A DNA stretch of 64,000 nt from assembly GCA_025024175.1 (NCBI GenBank), contig QCXZ01000001.1, forward strand, positions 28,700,942 through 28,764,941, written 5' to 3'. Numbering within the stretch: position 1 is the first letter of the stretch; every line of letters begins with the position of its first letter. The notes under the pieces were generated by a model, which worked only from the letters and a program-made list of their open reading frames with translations, was not told where the DNA came from and made no database searches. This DNA comes from Rhyzopertha dominica (taxonomy: Eukaryota > Arthropoda > Insecta > Coleoptera > Bostrichidae). A program made the translations under genes and the position numbers. Below, one piece after another: positions 32,320-44,408 of this stretch.

Positions 32320-35300
32320 GTACATAGTAAATTGAGCAAAGCAGGCAGTCGCTTTTAACCACGGCATGCGGACTGGTGTATAAGAGAGGGGGCAGCTCTC
32401 TAATACATACACCATTATTTTTGTTGAAATGAAACGGAACCAAACCTATGTNTATTTANATTTATTTGAACCGGAACGAAATCCGGANAAAAAAGTATAA
32501 GGGTTCGAAGCCCTGCTTAAANTTCACGATATGTCGATATGCCATAGATAATTTNAAAACTGAATATTCGCATTCGCATTTGTGAATATCGGTGGCAGAT
32601 ATTCACATTCGTGAATGTTTAAAAACTGATGTTCGTTACATCACTAGTACCTACTATTAATACCCCTTATTATTCCCACGTGCTTACTCAGTGAATTCGG
32701 TGGCCTAAAATTATAAGAATTTTCGAATTTTATGTGAGTGGCTTCGCGTCTAACCAAAAACATTGTACAAAAGTGGCATTATGAAATTCCTATAACGATG
32801 GCAAAAGAAAAACTTAGAGAGAAACTAGATGGATAAATATATGTAATGTAAAAATCATACACCTACTTATTGCAGTGGAATAAAAGAATTACATCCAAAT
32901 TCTATCTGAATCCTCGTCTTATGTCTACTTGCTATGAAAAGTATATTTCTATATTTTTTTTTGTTTTCAGATTCACCATGTCCTGCAGCTGAAGGATAAG
33001 TTGAAATAGCAGATTAATTTTGTAAAATAATAACTTTGATTTTAACTAGTTTACCTGCCGAGTAAGATAATCCTGTGAAATACTTACTTATATTAATAAA
33101 CATAACACGGAATAAAACGCGAGCTGAGTGTGGTTTGATTAAATCTAAACGATACATAAAAAGTTCCTACCACAATAATTTAGAAAATCTAAAAGCATAT
33201 TTTGACAGCTAAGTATTGCTGCTTTATTTTGTGTTTTAGTCAAGCTTTATCTTTTAGTTAACGTCAAAATATAGGTGCAAGCGATGGAATACCGTAGCTG
33301 TTTCCAGTAAAATTCTTAGTTATTCACCATCCCCTTTTTCATGGAATATACCTATACATCTTCGCACCTGTGCTTTCTCGACGTTCCTACCACACACTCT
33401 TATGTAATAAAATGTCCTCATAAATCATTCAGTCCATAGGTGCAAGTGTTCCTACTCCCACAAAATATTTGATGAAAGCGTGCCCAGATATATAAGCCGA
33501 TAGATAATGCTAATAAATCAATCATGCCTTCGAGAGTCCGCCTCCCCAGACGGATGCGAAAATGTTTACAATGTCAAAAGCCCTGGAGAACTCCTCCAGG
33601 CGAATGTTGCCTCTGAGTATTTGACCGTGAACCACTTCACATTGAAATAACGGCTTTAATGGCGGTTTACATACGAAATGTTGTCCCCAGATGTTAAACG
33701 CTTTGTTCTCTTTGCGCCGGCTGACAGAAAGACGGCTGACGTAATAATGAATACGAGTTTTAGCATAAAGCACGCTGTCGGGGTTGAAACTGAAAAAAAT
33801 GGCAACTTTTTATTAACAGAATTCTTATTTCGTGATTCACGAATTATATTTCTGCATGTCACTTGCTTGTGAATGTAGATAATTAAAGTAGCCTTCTTTT
33901 TTAGATATACATATTAATTTACTATAATATTCTTTTTAATTGCACTAATAGTCTATTTTATTTCTTTTGGTAATCTAGCCAATTCAAGTATCGTACACGG
34001 AACAATTTTATGGTTTTGGATAAAATATTTTGCATAATCTATAGAGTTACCGATATACATAATGGTTACTGCATAAGCTTTGTAATGTTATAAGACCTTT
34101 TACTGCACGTTGGCAATTAACATAAATTAAAGCGTAGCTAATAAACAATGTTTACAGAAACGTATAAAACCTAGGTATCTATTTAGAATTAACGTAATAT
34201 ACTGATAATAATTTAGTGTTCATGTGCATGCGTAGACAGACGCGAACAGGCATTTGTCATCGGGCTTGACCCATTGGACAAATTGCTTAAGTTTTTTTTA
34301 TATATATGAGCTATACTTGAAGAATACAGCTATAGAAACAAATTACCGTTTCAAGTTAAATTGAAATTGAAAATTGCATTTAATCACGTCCCCTAAAAAC
34401 GACATGTGATGTCACGTTTCATTTTAGATTGTCGCGCGTTTGTCATGTCATGTGTACCGTCTGATGCATCATACGTACGCCGTTTTCGTGGAGTTGTTTC
34501 TTTGTGAGGGTTAGTAGTTTAATATGATTGCCGAACATTCTTCTGAAAGCGGAAAATACAAAAAAAATAGTGTGTAGTTAGAGATGTGTAATAATATGTG
34601 GTTTTGCATTCCAAACCAAATTCATTTCGGTGTGCCCAAAATGGAAAATATCTAGAAAAAATGGTGCACAGCAATCAAACGAGAGGGAAAACTATAGGTA
34701 CACACAATAATCTGCGGCAAAATAAGTCGCTAACATAGTTTCTAGCTGATATTGGTTCATTTTCGCTCGACTCGCCCTCTTCTTTCTTTTTTTTTCAGTA
34801 AAACAAAGGAATGAAGATCTCCATGTTTACGTTTAGATGTCATTTTAATCAAAATTTTACAAAAGCAAACAAAAGCACACCGCGTTCGCAATTAATAAAC
34901 AACTGTTAACAGTTGAGAGTTGACACGACACGACAGCATGAGCATGAGGACGCGCTACAGAGGAGAGAAAGCGCGCGCGCTGTATATCTGTGGCGCGAGG
35001 TTTAAAAACTTGACGCCTTCTTATAGAAATATAAAGTTGAAAAATACTATATCATGTATAACCAACTGCAGTTGTCACCGTAATTGCTGCACTCGCACAA
35101 TTTTGAAACAGTTGCTTTGTATTTTCTCTGAAACAGTTTTTTAATTATATTAGGTGTTCATTTATAAAAGTCATCAAGTTGCTTATGATGTCTTGACCGA
35201 CAAAGACGGAGCAAAAAAAGGACGCTTCAAATTAATACAACCTGTCAAGTGTTAATTCAATGTCATTTGTCGAAAATCGATACAATTCACGTCTTATATT

Positions 35301-35865
35301 AGCTATCAAACTTTCCAGGGTTTAGTTTCTACCTAAATTACTTCCATTTTAGCCGAATCTGAACAACCTGAAAACCCATGCATAAACACTAGGAACTGAC
35401 CACACCTGTTTCTCACCGTTTTCGTTTTTTTTCGCGCTTTTCCTTGTCTATTAACTGCTGGGCCGGACATACGCCAAAAACATCGGCCATTTGATGATTT
35501 TGTAAACGAACAATCGTTATGTTCCGCCACCGCAGACGATTTACTACCTCCTTTACAACCTCAGTTTCTTTCACTGGTAACTGACGAGTTTCCCGTGTAA
35601 AGCTTCAAATTTTCCAATTTTAAAAATCTAGTAACTTTTTTTGGAATAGTTTCAAGAGTATGGACGGCTACAACTTGTTTTTTTTTTGTTGTTTCATAAG
35701 AACCGACTGGTCCGCTACCAGCTTGTAACCTTCCTGCGAATGTACACTCTCTTACCGATATTGACTGCCCCCTGATGCTTCGTTTAAATAAATTATGCCA
35801 ATTCTGGCCCAGTTCAGAAGGTATATCTATTTTTCGTTCTCCATTCATCTCATGCTCTCTTACGG
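32320..35865. other. Unannotated AT-rich sequence
   Basis: No gene was recognised. Unresolved N bases occur at 32452-32555. A repeated 'accgga'-rich stretch (32030-32110 and 32430-32490) may be a diverged local repeat. About 33525-33730 and 34430-34500 are less AT-rich but non-coding. Confidence 0.35.
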
Positions 35866-35869
35866 ACGA

Positions 35870-36330
35870 TTGGCTTACCACTAATGTTACACCTATCTTT
35901 AAAAAGGGCGATAAGCTGTACCATGACTCTATACAGCGTATATTCGTCCGCTTCTCGAATTTGGAATACCAACTTGGAATCCAATTCTGATCAGGGATCG
36001 CCAGGTCGGTTCTCTTCGCTACCTTATGAAACAAGACTAAGCAGAATGCACCTCGATCCTTTTGCAATGAGATAAAAAGAGCAGAGCTCATACAATTATA
36101 TAGATAACGCACGGACTATTCCACAGCGAATCAGCACCGACGCCCGGCTACGTGGTCATCAATTTAAAATCACTTCAGGACATCTCATCGTTTGCACTTC
36201 ATTTCGAACCGCTGCTTCGACCTCTGGAACTCCGATTCTGATAATGTGGTGGGTGCTCCGACGATTGCCTCCTTCAAGAATCACTTGGATCAGTTGTGGT
36301 CGTCAGAATGATCTTCGTGCGCTGTGCATT
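35870..36330 (+). pseudogene. LINE relic (internally deleted reverse transcriptase)
   Basis: 'VTPIFKKGDK' is the early RT motif of CR1/Jockey-type LINEs. It is followed almost at once by the late region, 'YIRPLLEFGIPTWNP' (family YVRPxLEYGSxVWNP), 'GHQFKIT', and 'VVGAPTIASFKNHLDQLW' (family VVxAxTVxSFKxxLDxxW). The catalytic core between them is missing. Frame changes are frequent. The long open frame on the opposite strand (35561-36112) is antisense to this relic. Confidence 0.75.
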
Positions 36331-36531
36331 CGCATCCGGGGCCTATTTCGTTGCACATAACCCTTATTGCATAACTAAAGTATTGCCTGGCCGTCGTTTG
36401 GTGTTTCTAATAGAGAGTAATAAGAAATTTAACCAATAAATGGCTAGATGGTTGTCAGTTGGTTGCATATATGTATGTTATGTTGTTATTCGAATTATAC
36501 TCGCTGGATGTGGGGTTTAACTCAAACGCTC

Positions 36532-36612
36532 CTCCGGTGGTGTAATGAAACATACTAGAGCACCGTTGTGGAGATTGATGTTCGAGTCCTGACCGCAGCG
36601 AGTGACTTTTTC
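36532..36612 (+). mobile_element. tRNA-like SINE head
   Basis: 'ccggtggtgtaatgaaacat' resembles a box A region. About 35 nt later 'gatgttcgagtcctg' is a good box B (GGTTCGANTCC-like). The spacing and the lack of a full cloverleaf suggest a SINE promoter remnant. The body beyond 36612 is not delimited. Confidence 0.42.
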
Positions 36613-36990
36613 TAATTTAATTAGCCTGCTTACCCGATAACCCAATACTTTTCAATCACTATACAGGCGAAATATGTAATACTTCTTGGTGTATAACTTC
36701 CTCAGGAAATACCCCATTGAAATTTCCAGGGTAAAAATGAAACACGTCAGAAAAATTGCGTAGCTGCCGCATAAGTTCTTTAAAAGAAAAAAGGTTTTCT
36801 AATAAAACAAGTACAAAATATCAAAAAAACAGTTCTACAGTTCTGACTGCAGGAAAGGCGTATAAAGCAGGTAAATTAAACACATTTTTTTCACATAAAA
36901 ATAACTAAAAATTGTTGAGTAAAAATGGAACATTTAATGTTTTATGTATTTATTGTATCTACGATAGCCACAGATCGCGGAAACACGTAG

Positions 36991-36994
36991 GTAC
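36991..36994. repeat. Left TSD (gtac) of the LTR element
   Basis: The 4-bp gtac recurs directly after the right LTR at 43009-43012. Confidence 0.85.
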
Positions 36995-37882
36995 TGTTAA
37001 ATGTCAATTTTTGTATCTGCGTTATTATTAAAATAAAAGGTGTTTTTGTACGTTTATTAATTTCTGGCTATGTTTAGAATCGCTGTTAATAAGATAAAAA
37101 CTAAAATCGAAGCGAATGCGTATGTGTGCGATTAATTGTTTTGGCGAGAAAATATCAGAGTCGCGAGGAGATGCAAAAGTAGGCAATGAGTATTGATGTG
37201 TCATTTTTGACAGAGAGAGAAATGTTCTTGATTTTGGCTCTGAGAGAGCGAGGTCTTTGGCCATGATGTGCCTCAGGCAGTGAGAGCGAGGTCTTTGGCC
37301 ATGATGTGCCTCAGGCAGTGAGAGTAAGGTCTTTGGCCATGATGTGCCTCAGGCAGTTTGAAACCCCTAGCGCAGAGTGCCCGGTTAACAGCCGTGGTTC
37401 CTTCGAGTGGAGGACTTGCATTCCGGGGGTAATGCAGGATATCTCGAATGACATAGTTCTGGTGGAGAGGGTAGCCTTATTAGGTGCCCCCGATCCGGGC
37501 TATTGGAATGCGACCCTATAGGCCTTAGGGTGAGCGTTCGGGGAAGCCTCTACTATTTCAGGTTGACACTAGCTAGTTGTTGAAGAGAGAAAACTAACAA
37601 GGTATTCATAACCACCATTGACTAATGATGTAATCTCAGGGATGAAGCCATGGACAGTATAAGGATGATGCCCTGGGGTGAAAACCCCTCTGTGAGTCTT
37701 AACTGTATCTTTTTGAGTTTAACGGATGAGTAACTTATGTTTTGTTTTTGCATCTCCCGCGCGTATGTGAAACCGCCTTGTCTGTCCACCGGAGTGACCG
37801 CATTGTTATGACCCACGGATGAAGGCGGCGATAATGTAAGTTTTTCTTGATTATTCCCGCATTAGTATTTCTATGTTTTTCA
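36995..37882 (+). repeat. 5' LTR
   Basis: The LTR is 888 bp with TG...CA ends. It contains three 38-bp tandem units and short open frames only. About 99.7% identical to the right LTR by eye. Confidence 0.9.
37244..37357 (+). repeat. 38-bp tandem repeat, three units, in the 5' LTR
   Basis: Each unit starts gagagcgagg or gagagtaagg and ends ctcaggcagt. The same array is at 42369-42482 in the other LTR. Confidence 0.9.
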
Positions 37883-37893
37883 TTCAGGTGTGG

Positions 37894-38125
37894 GGTCAAA
37901 CAATCGGTTCACAGATTCGGTGAGATGAATTCAAAAAGTGTAAGCACGTTTTATCGCAGCGCAGTGGTTTGACAAATTATAGTTTGTCGTAATTATAATT
38001 GGTGGTCAAACAATCGGTTCACTGATTCGATGAGATTAATAATAACGTATTCAACATTTTTAGCACGTTTTGTCGCAGCGCAGTGGTATGACAAGTTATC
38101 GTTTGTCGTAATTATAATTAGTGGT
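37894..38125 (+). repeat. Two tandem units of about 110 bp in the leader
   Basis: Each unit starts ggtcaaacaatcggttcac and contains 'atcgcagcgcagtggt' or 'gtcgcagcgcagtggt' and 'gtttgtcgtaattataatt'. The units have several differences and a small indel. They lie directly after the left LTR, where packaging or primer signals are usual. Confidence 0.8.
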
Positions 38126-38283
38126 TAAGCGGCGGCTGACAATTTTTGTGCAAAATACGTTTATTCAGCAAAGTTCTTGGCCTTAACAGGATCTCTTTTG
38201 TTTCGGCGTGATTATTGGTAGATCTAATACCTCTATCATACATGTTTTGCATATTCTTCATGTTCATACAAATATGGGTACCC

Positions 38284-38316
38284 ATCATCAACATCATCAT
38301 CATCATCATCACCATC
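38284..38316. repeat. (CAT)n microsatellite
   Basis: About eleven CAT/ATC trinucleotides with two interruptions. Confidence 0.85.
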
Positions 38317-38508
38317 ATTTTCTTTCATTTCTTGATGTTTAATAACATCCTACGATAACATTATACAGGCAGTTGCCCAATCGTGTAATTATCAAGCCCC
38401 GAAGCGCTGTTGACCTTTCTGAAATCTTGCGAAGAGAATCAACCAAGTGCATTTCTTATTTTCTAATTAAAGATAAGGTAATGCACAGCGAGTAGACGTG
38501 ATCCAGCT

Positions 38509-41500
38509 ATGCTCCGGTTATTTGTGTTCAAAGTGCCCAGTTTATGTGATTCAAATTTGTATTCTGAAGCCATAGATGACTGTCATCGGGTGGTAAGTTT
38601 GAATACTGGAAGAGATCGATCTAGAATCGTCAGATTCTGCTCAAGGAAGGATAGGCAGCTCATATTTCGCTACAAGAAGTTGTTGAGAGGAACCAATATT
38701 TCCATAAGATCATAAGATCTCACGAGGAAGCGCCTAGAATTACTAAAACTCTGTAGCTCTGAATTTGGTGCTTGTAACGTATGGACTTAACAGGGTTAAG
38801 TCAAAGTAATAGTAAATGGTCGTAAATACACTGTAAATTCTGTTGACGATGTAGTCAATATACAGAACAGTATTAGTAGCAGTTAATTGGCAACGTTATC
38901 CTTTTATTGTGTGGCGCGGATTTGTTGCTAGCGTAAAATGAAATGCTTTTCCGGGAGCTACTGCCGATTGTTAAGTATTAATTTTGCTTTTCTTTAATTT
39001 AACAATTAAACAGATTTCAATACAATTTAGTTTAATTAAGTCAGGTTGTATTTGTTCTCATTTAGAGGTAATAGATATCCTGTATAAGTTTAGCTTATAA
39101 TTATTATAAAGGTTGCACATCTTAATGTAAGATCGCTCTTAGCACATTTTCAAGATTTTATAATTTAGTTCAAAGTGCAAACCATGTTGTTGTTATGGTT
39201 AGCGAGACATGGTTGTCTAATAATGTAGATCTATCTATTTTAGCAATACCTGGTTACAATCTTCGTTATACGCATCGTGCTGAGGGTCGAAGTGGCGGCA
39301 TATATCAAGTCGACTTTTTGTAACTCGTTAATAGAGTTCGCATCCGCGTAGGGACTGTAAATTATGCATTCGGCGTATGCTATCGTCCGCCTAACTCCAG
39401 CTTGGGCAATTTTGTTGAAACCCTTGATAATATATTTGGTTTTGTTTGCGGTATGTATGATTAATTTGTCTGTCTGGGTGATTTCAACATTAATTTCTTA
39501 AAATATTTCTAACCATATGAGTGCACATTTGGAGACGTAAAACTTGGTGCAAGTCTTGGATGAATCGACTATAGCAACTGGTAACTCAAGCTTACTGATT
39601 GATCCTTTATTCGTATTCCATTTTCTGAATGTTACAAGATACGGTACGAAGAACTGTGACGATATTTCTGGCCAGATTGGTTTAATGTGAATTTAGTTCA
39701 CCTAAGATTAAAAGTGAGCCCAAATATGTTACTTATGTGTAGATCTTTCAGACGCTTTGATGTCAGTGAGTTTCGAAAAAGTTTGGAATCTATTGAATGG
39801 ACTGATGTGATACGTGAAGTCAATATTGATAAGAAACTTGAAAATTCCAACACCCCAATTATTTCTCTTTTTTATTGGCATGCCTCGGTGGCAACGTCTA
39901 GGGTACTAAAGTCCAATGCAATGTAGTGTTGCCCTGAACTGAAATGTCTCATGAAAGAACGTGGTGCATCCTTACGTAAATACAAAGGAAGTAAACTTCC
40001 TGAAAATTTTGCTGTATACAAGAGGTTGAGGAACTTGATTGTAAACTCTGTTAGGACGGAAAAAAGTCATTACATAGGTCCAGTTGCTTCTAGTTGAGAT
40101 ATACACACTATTTGGTCGGCTCTGCGCAAATTAAACAGTGGTACTATCAAAGTCTGATCTGAATTACCTTCTAACCTATCTAATAGCAATTCCATTAATG
40201 CATATTTTTCACAGTTTTTTACAATTAAATAATATCAGCTCTAATCATAGAATGCAATATTATGAGAATGCTCGATTCCCATCCCTACAAGAATGTTCCT
40301 GGAGAATGGTTACCTTAGAAGTGGTACACCGCACACTCTAACGCAAAAAAGATAATTGTGGCAAAGACAACATCTCGTTGAAAATGTTGCGCTTATATAT
40401 TCCCATTATTGATTTATACCTATTACATGTCTTCAATTATTGTTGTATCGACAAAGCTTATTTCCCTGCAATGTGGAAGAAAGTCATCGCAATACCTCTA
40501 CTTAAAAAGTCTAACCCTGAAAACTAGTCGGATTTACCTTTGATTAGCATCTTACCTGCAGCTTCAAAACTGTTTGAATCTCTAGTCTACGAACAGATAT
40601 CTGACTGTCTTTTGTTGGAAAATCATTCAGATGCTCAGTGTGGATTCAGACGCGGTCGAAGCGCTCCTACTGCACTAGCTTCAGTCATTAATGATCTCAT
40701 GTCAGCATATGATAAAGGTTACTCAGTGCTTTGGTTTTGCTCGATTTTTCAAAAGCGTTCGATACTATTAATCATGGTCTGTTATGCACCAAACTAAAGT
40801 CTTACGGTTTCAGCAGTTTGTAAGTACAGTTTATTAGATCTTATTTGATGGATAGAACCCAAGTGGTAAAATAAATATAGTGTCTCCTCTGAATTATCAG
40901 TTAGATCTGGTGTTCCGCAAAGCTCCATATTAGGATCTCTGCTTTTCATAATATATACATCGGATATAGTGAACACAGTTCGTCATTGTAGAATAATAAC
41001 TTTCGCTGACTATACACAGTTGTATTTTAAATTCGATAAGCATGATTTCGCAAGGGCTGACAAAATTCTGAACAAAGAACTTGAAAAATTATAAAATTGT
41101 CTGCTGCACATGGCCTTCAATTGAATTTGTCTAAGTCGTAGCTGATGGTCTTTGGTAATAAAAGTAGTCCGAAATTTCTTAAATAATATTTCAATATTTT
41201 TATACATGGCATAAGATTAAATGTTGTTGATCATACTTTGATCTCATTATGGACACTCAGATCCGGTTTAAGCTGCATGTAACTAAGTTAATACAAAAAT
41301 CATTTTTAACCTTAAGTTATTTTATGCTTGTAGACATTTTTACCGTTAATTTGAAAAGGCAATTATGTGATTCACTCGTTCTCCTCCTCTTTAATTGTTT
41401 CAATTTTTATATTACCCCTGTTTGAATTCTGTTGATAGAAACAGGATTCAGATTGTTTAGAATGCATGGTGTCGCTTATTTTTTGGCTTGCAACGCCGGG

Positions 41501-41950
41501 ACCACGTATCTTACAGGATTAACTCTTTGAACCGGCTACGCATGGATTCCCGCTGGAGTTTTCATTTGAGTTGTTTCGTCCAAGCTTTACTAAATTCTCC
41601 TCATGCATGTGATAACTTGAGGTCTAAGCTTGCTCCTCATTCAACTACGCACTCACGTGATACACGAAATAAAGCTAAGTATTCACATACAACGCTGTAA
41701 GGCGGTAAGGCTGTAAAGCTGTAAGGCTCACCCTTCGGAGCGAGTTTAAAAAAAAAACTAAATATTAACAAATTTAAATTTAAACTAAGACAGTTATTTT
41801 TCGATCGTCAGATTTCATGATGACCATGACTTACTTCGTTCGTTCGGACTCGATGAGGTTTCAAGCAATAGCTTACTATCCCCAAAGACCACACTTGAAG
41901 ACTAACCTAAGGAGATAAGACACCTGTTGATAATAATAACTGAAGCGTAA
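38509..41950 (+). pseudogene. Decayed CR1/Jockey-type LINE inside the LTR element
   Basis: ORF1 C-terminal domain at 38509-38890 has 'IVRFCSRKDRQLIF', 'KLLRGTNISIR' and, after a frame change, 'EDLTRKRLELLKLC' and 'YTVNSVDDVVNIQN'. ORF2 starts near 39090 with endonuclease pieces ('VSETWLSNNVD', 'CYRPPNSS', 'LGDFNIN'). The reverse transcriptase follows with 'ISILPAASKLFESLVYEQI', 'QCGFRRGRSAPTALASVIND' and, in another frame, 'VLLDFSKAFDTINHGLL'. The catalytic YADD equivalent near 41005-41030 reads FADY, so the second Asp is lost. The C-terminus ends near 41820. Many stops and frameshifts are present. It is a different family from the LINE at 8261-12046. Confidence 0.85.
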
Positions 41951-42119
41951 GACGCATAATCAATTAACAATAGGGGTATTCATAAATTATATTTATTAGA
42001 TCAGATACTACCGATGAGGACAGTGGCTCAAATGAAGTGCCATTGTCTAATTTATCCGAATCAAGTAGACATATCGAATAATTATGTCGCGAGGACACGA
42101 CCATGTTAGGTTGGCCGAA

Positions 42120-43008
42120 TGTTAAATGTCAATTTTTGTATCTGCGTTATTATTAAAATAAAAGGTGTTTTTGTACGTTTATTAATTTCTGGCTATGTTT
42201 AGAATCGCTGTTAATAAGATAAAAACTAAAATCGAAGCGAATGCGTATGTGTGCGATTAATTGTTTTGGCGAGAAAATATCAGAGTCGCGAGGAGATGCA
42301 AAAGTAGGCAATGAGTATTGATGTGTCATTTTTGACAGAGAGAGAAATGTTCTTGATTTTGGCTCTGAGAGAGCGAGGTCTTTGGCCATGATGTGCCTCA
42401 GGCAGTGAGAGCGAGGTCTTTGGCCATGATGTGCCTCAGGCAGTGAGAGTAAGGTCTTTGGCCATGATGTGCCTCAGGCAGTTTGAAACCCCTAGCGCAG
42501 AGTGCCCGGTTAACAGCCGTGGTTCCTTCGAGTGGAGGACTTGCATTCCGGGGGGTAATGCAGGATATCTCGAATGACATAGTTCTGGTGGAGAGGGTAG
42601 CCTTATTAGGTGCCCCCGATCCGGGCTATTGGAATGCGACCCTATAGGCCTTAGGGAGAGCGTTCGGGGAAGCCTCTACTATTTCAGGTTGACACTAGCT
42701 AGTTGTTGAAGAGAGAAAACTAACAAGGTATTCATAACCACCATTGACTAATGATGTAATCTCAGGGATGAAGCCATGGACAGTATAAGGATGATGCCCT
42801 GGGGTGAAAACCCCTCTGTGAGTCTTAACTGTATCTTTTTGAGTTTAACGGATGAGTAACTTATGTTTTGTTTTTGCATCTCCCCCGCGTATGTGAAACC
42901 GCCTTGTCTGTCCACCGGAGTGACCGCATTGTTATGACCCACGGATGAAGGCGGCGATAATGTAAGTTTTTCTTGATTATTCCCGCATTAGTATTTCTAT
43001 GTTTTTCA
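42120..43008 (+). repeat. 3' LTR
   Basis: The LTR is 889 bp, starts TGTTAAATG and ends TTTTTCA, and includes the same 38-bp triple array (42369-42482). Confidence 0.9.
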
Positions 43009-43012
43009 GTAC
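43009..43012. repeat. Right TSD (gtac) of the LTR element
   Basis: Matches 36991-36994. Confidence 0.85.
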
Positions 43013-44408
43013 TTCATTCGCCCATGAGACACATTTACCATTTGTGGGACTAGAAGAACTTTTAGAATATCCTTAACTTGAAATTATTTCAACTTTATGT
43101 CAGATTTACGCGCACACGTAACTGATACATTAACGAAATATTTTCGCAAACATGTACGAGATTTGTCTCTGCGTATATTAAGGATAATCGGTTACGGATT
43201 TCGTATTATGTAAATTGCGAATGAACGCTTACTTGAGAAAGCTCGTGAAATCGTTAAGCTGTAGATGATCGATAACATTCGGAAAAGCGCAAGGCTAGCG
43301 ACTTTGAAAGGGTTCATGCTCTCTCCTACACCAATTCGTTCATTTGCGGCATTAACACCGCTAATTAATTTCAGATTTAAAGACTGTTTGATGTGAAATC
43401 CAATTAAAATTTTCCTCCAAGTTTGGCAGCAAATCGATACTATCGCGCGCCGCAATCAAACCGACCCTTGTATTTTGTGAAAACTCCATTGCAGGTTGCC
43501 GCAACACTGAAATGCTCATAGTAAAACAAAACGTAACACGCCCTTTTCAAACAGTCAGTTCGACGAGAGCGCCACAGTGCTTTAATTACAACCACAAACA
43601 GTGGTAGGAACATCGCCTACGGCTAAATACACGCTTGCTGAAATTTTATTCTAAACATGTACCATCATAACAAGGCAGACATACATAAAAACAAGCAATT
43701 TGTAATTTTCTTTATGCACAACCGTTTTAATCGGAATACGCCAACAACTAACTCTGTATTTACCTAAAATATAATAGTATCCTAAAAAGTCACACGTTGT
43801 CAAAAAAGTGACTAGATGCATAGAACGAGCATGTCATTTCAAAACAACTCTTTTATAAATGGTTCGAAGATGGCCAGATCTTCTCAGAGACTGGGGGTTT
43901 TCTCTATACTACGTAAAGCAACAAGCACTATAACTTCAAAGTACAAGGACATGCAAGCTTGTGAGCTAAGTCATCCCCGCGAGCATATTTATATTTCTGA
44001 CATCATTGAAAGGCTAAATCTGAGAGTTACCTAAGTAGAAGAATTGACATTAGGCGATAGTTCGTGAAAACTAGGCAATGATCTCAACTATAAAAAATAG
44101 CAATATGTGTTGTATAAATTTTGTCTGCTACTATATTGCTTGAATGTGAAACAAAATGATTGAACCGTATCCCAATTCAAAAAGTGCAAGTTTTTCATTT
44201 ACTTTGCGTCACCTCGAGCACAAAAGCTGTATAACAGTAGCCATTCCAATTTTTTTAACATCGCAACTTGCTTTGGCTAGCGACGCGGATAGCTTTTAAA
44301 AGTATATGTAAGTGCGCTTTAGGGTTCTTTCAAAAAATGTCAAAAACCGGTAATACGTTATTCAAGACCAGCGCAATGACGTTATATAAAAGTTCATTTT
44401 ATATCTAT
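43013..44408. other. Unannotated sequence
   Basis: No gene or repeat was recognised. Confidence 0.4.

Larger units (their letters stand above)
36995..43008 (+). mobile_element. Non-autonomous LTR retrotransposon with a decayed LINE inside
   Basis: Direct repeats of 888 bp (36995-37882) and 889 bp (42120-43008) start TGTTAAATG and end TTTTTCA, and the whole is flanked by gtac on both sides, so this is a complete LTR element of 6.0 kb. The LTRs differ at three sites I could find: a G-run length, ttagggtg/ttagggag, and cccgcgcg/cccccgcg. The interior encodes no gag, protease or integrase. Most of it is a LINE remnant with many stops. The bases before the right LTR lack a purine-rich tract, and a primer site is not certain, although TGGGGTCAAAC starts 8 bp after the left LTR. 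Such elements depend on proteins from a relative. Confidence 0.88.

Noticed and set aside
35561..36112. Open frame of 183 codons on the minus strand
   Set aside because: Largely antisense to the LINE relic at 35870-36330, whose plus-strand motifs are clear.
37028..37264. 78-codon frame repeated at 42153-42389
   Set aside because: It is inside the LTR and recurs only because the LTRs are copies; no protein motif.
36995..43008. Reading the two 888-bp repeats as a segmental duplication
   Set aside because: TG...CA ends and the gtac duplication at the outer borders fit LTRs much better.
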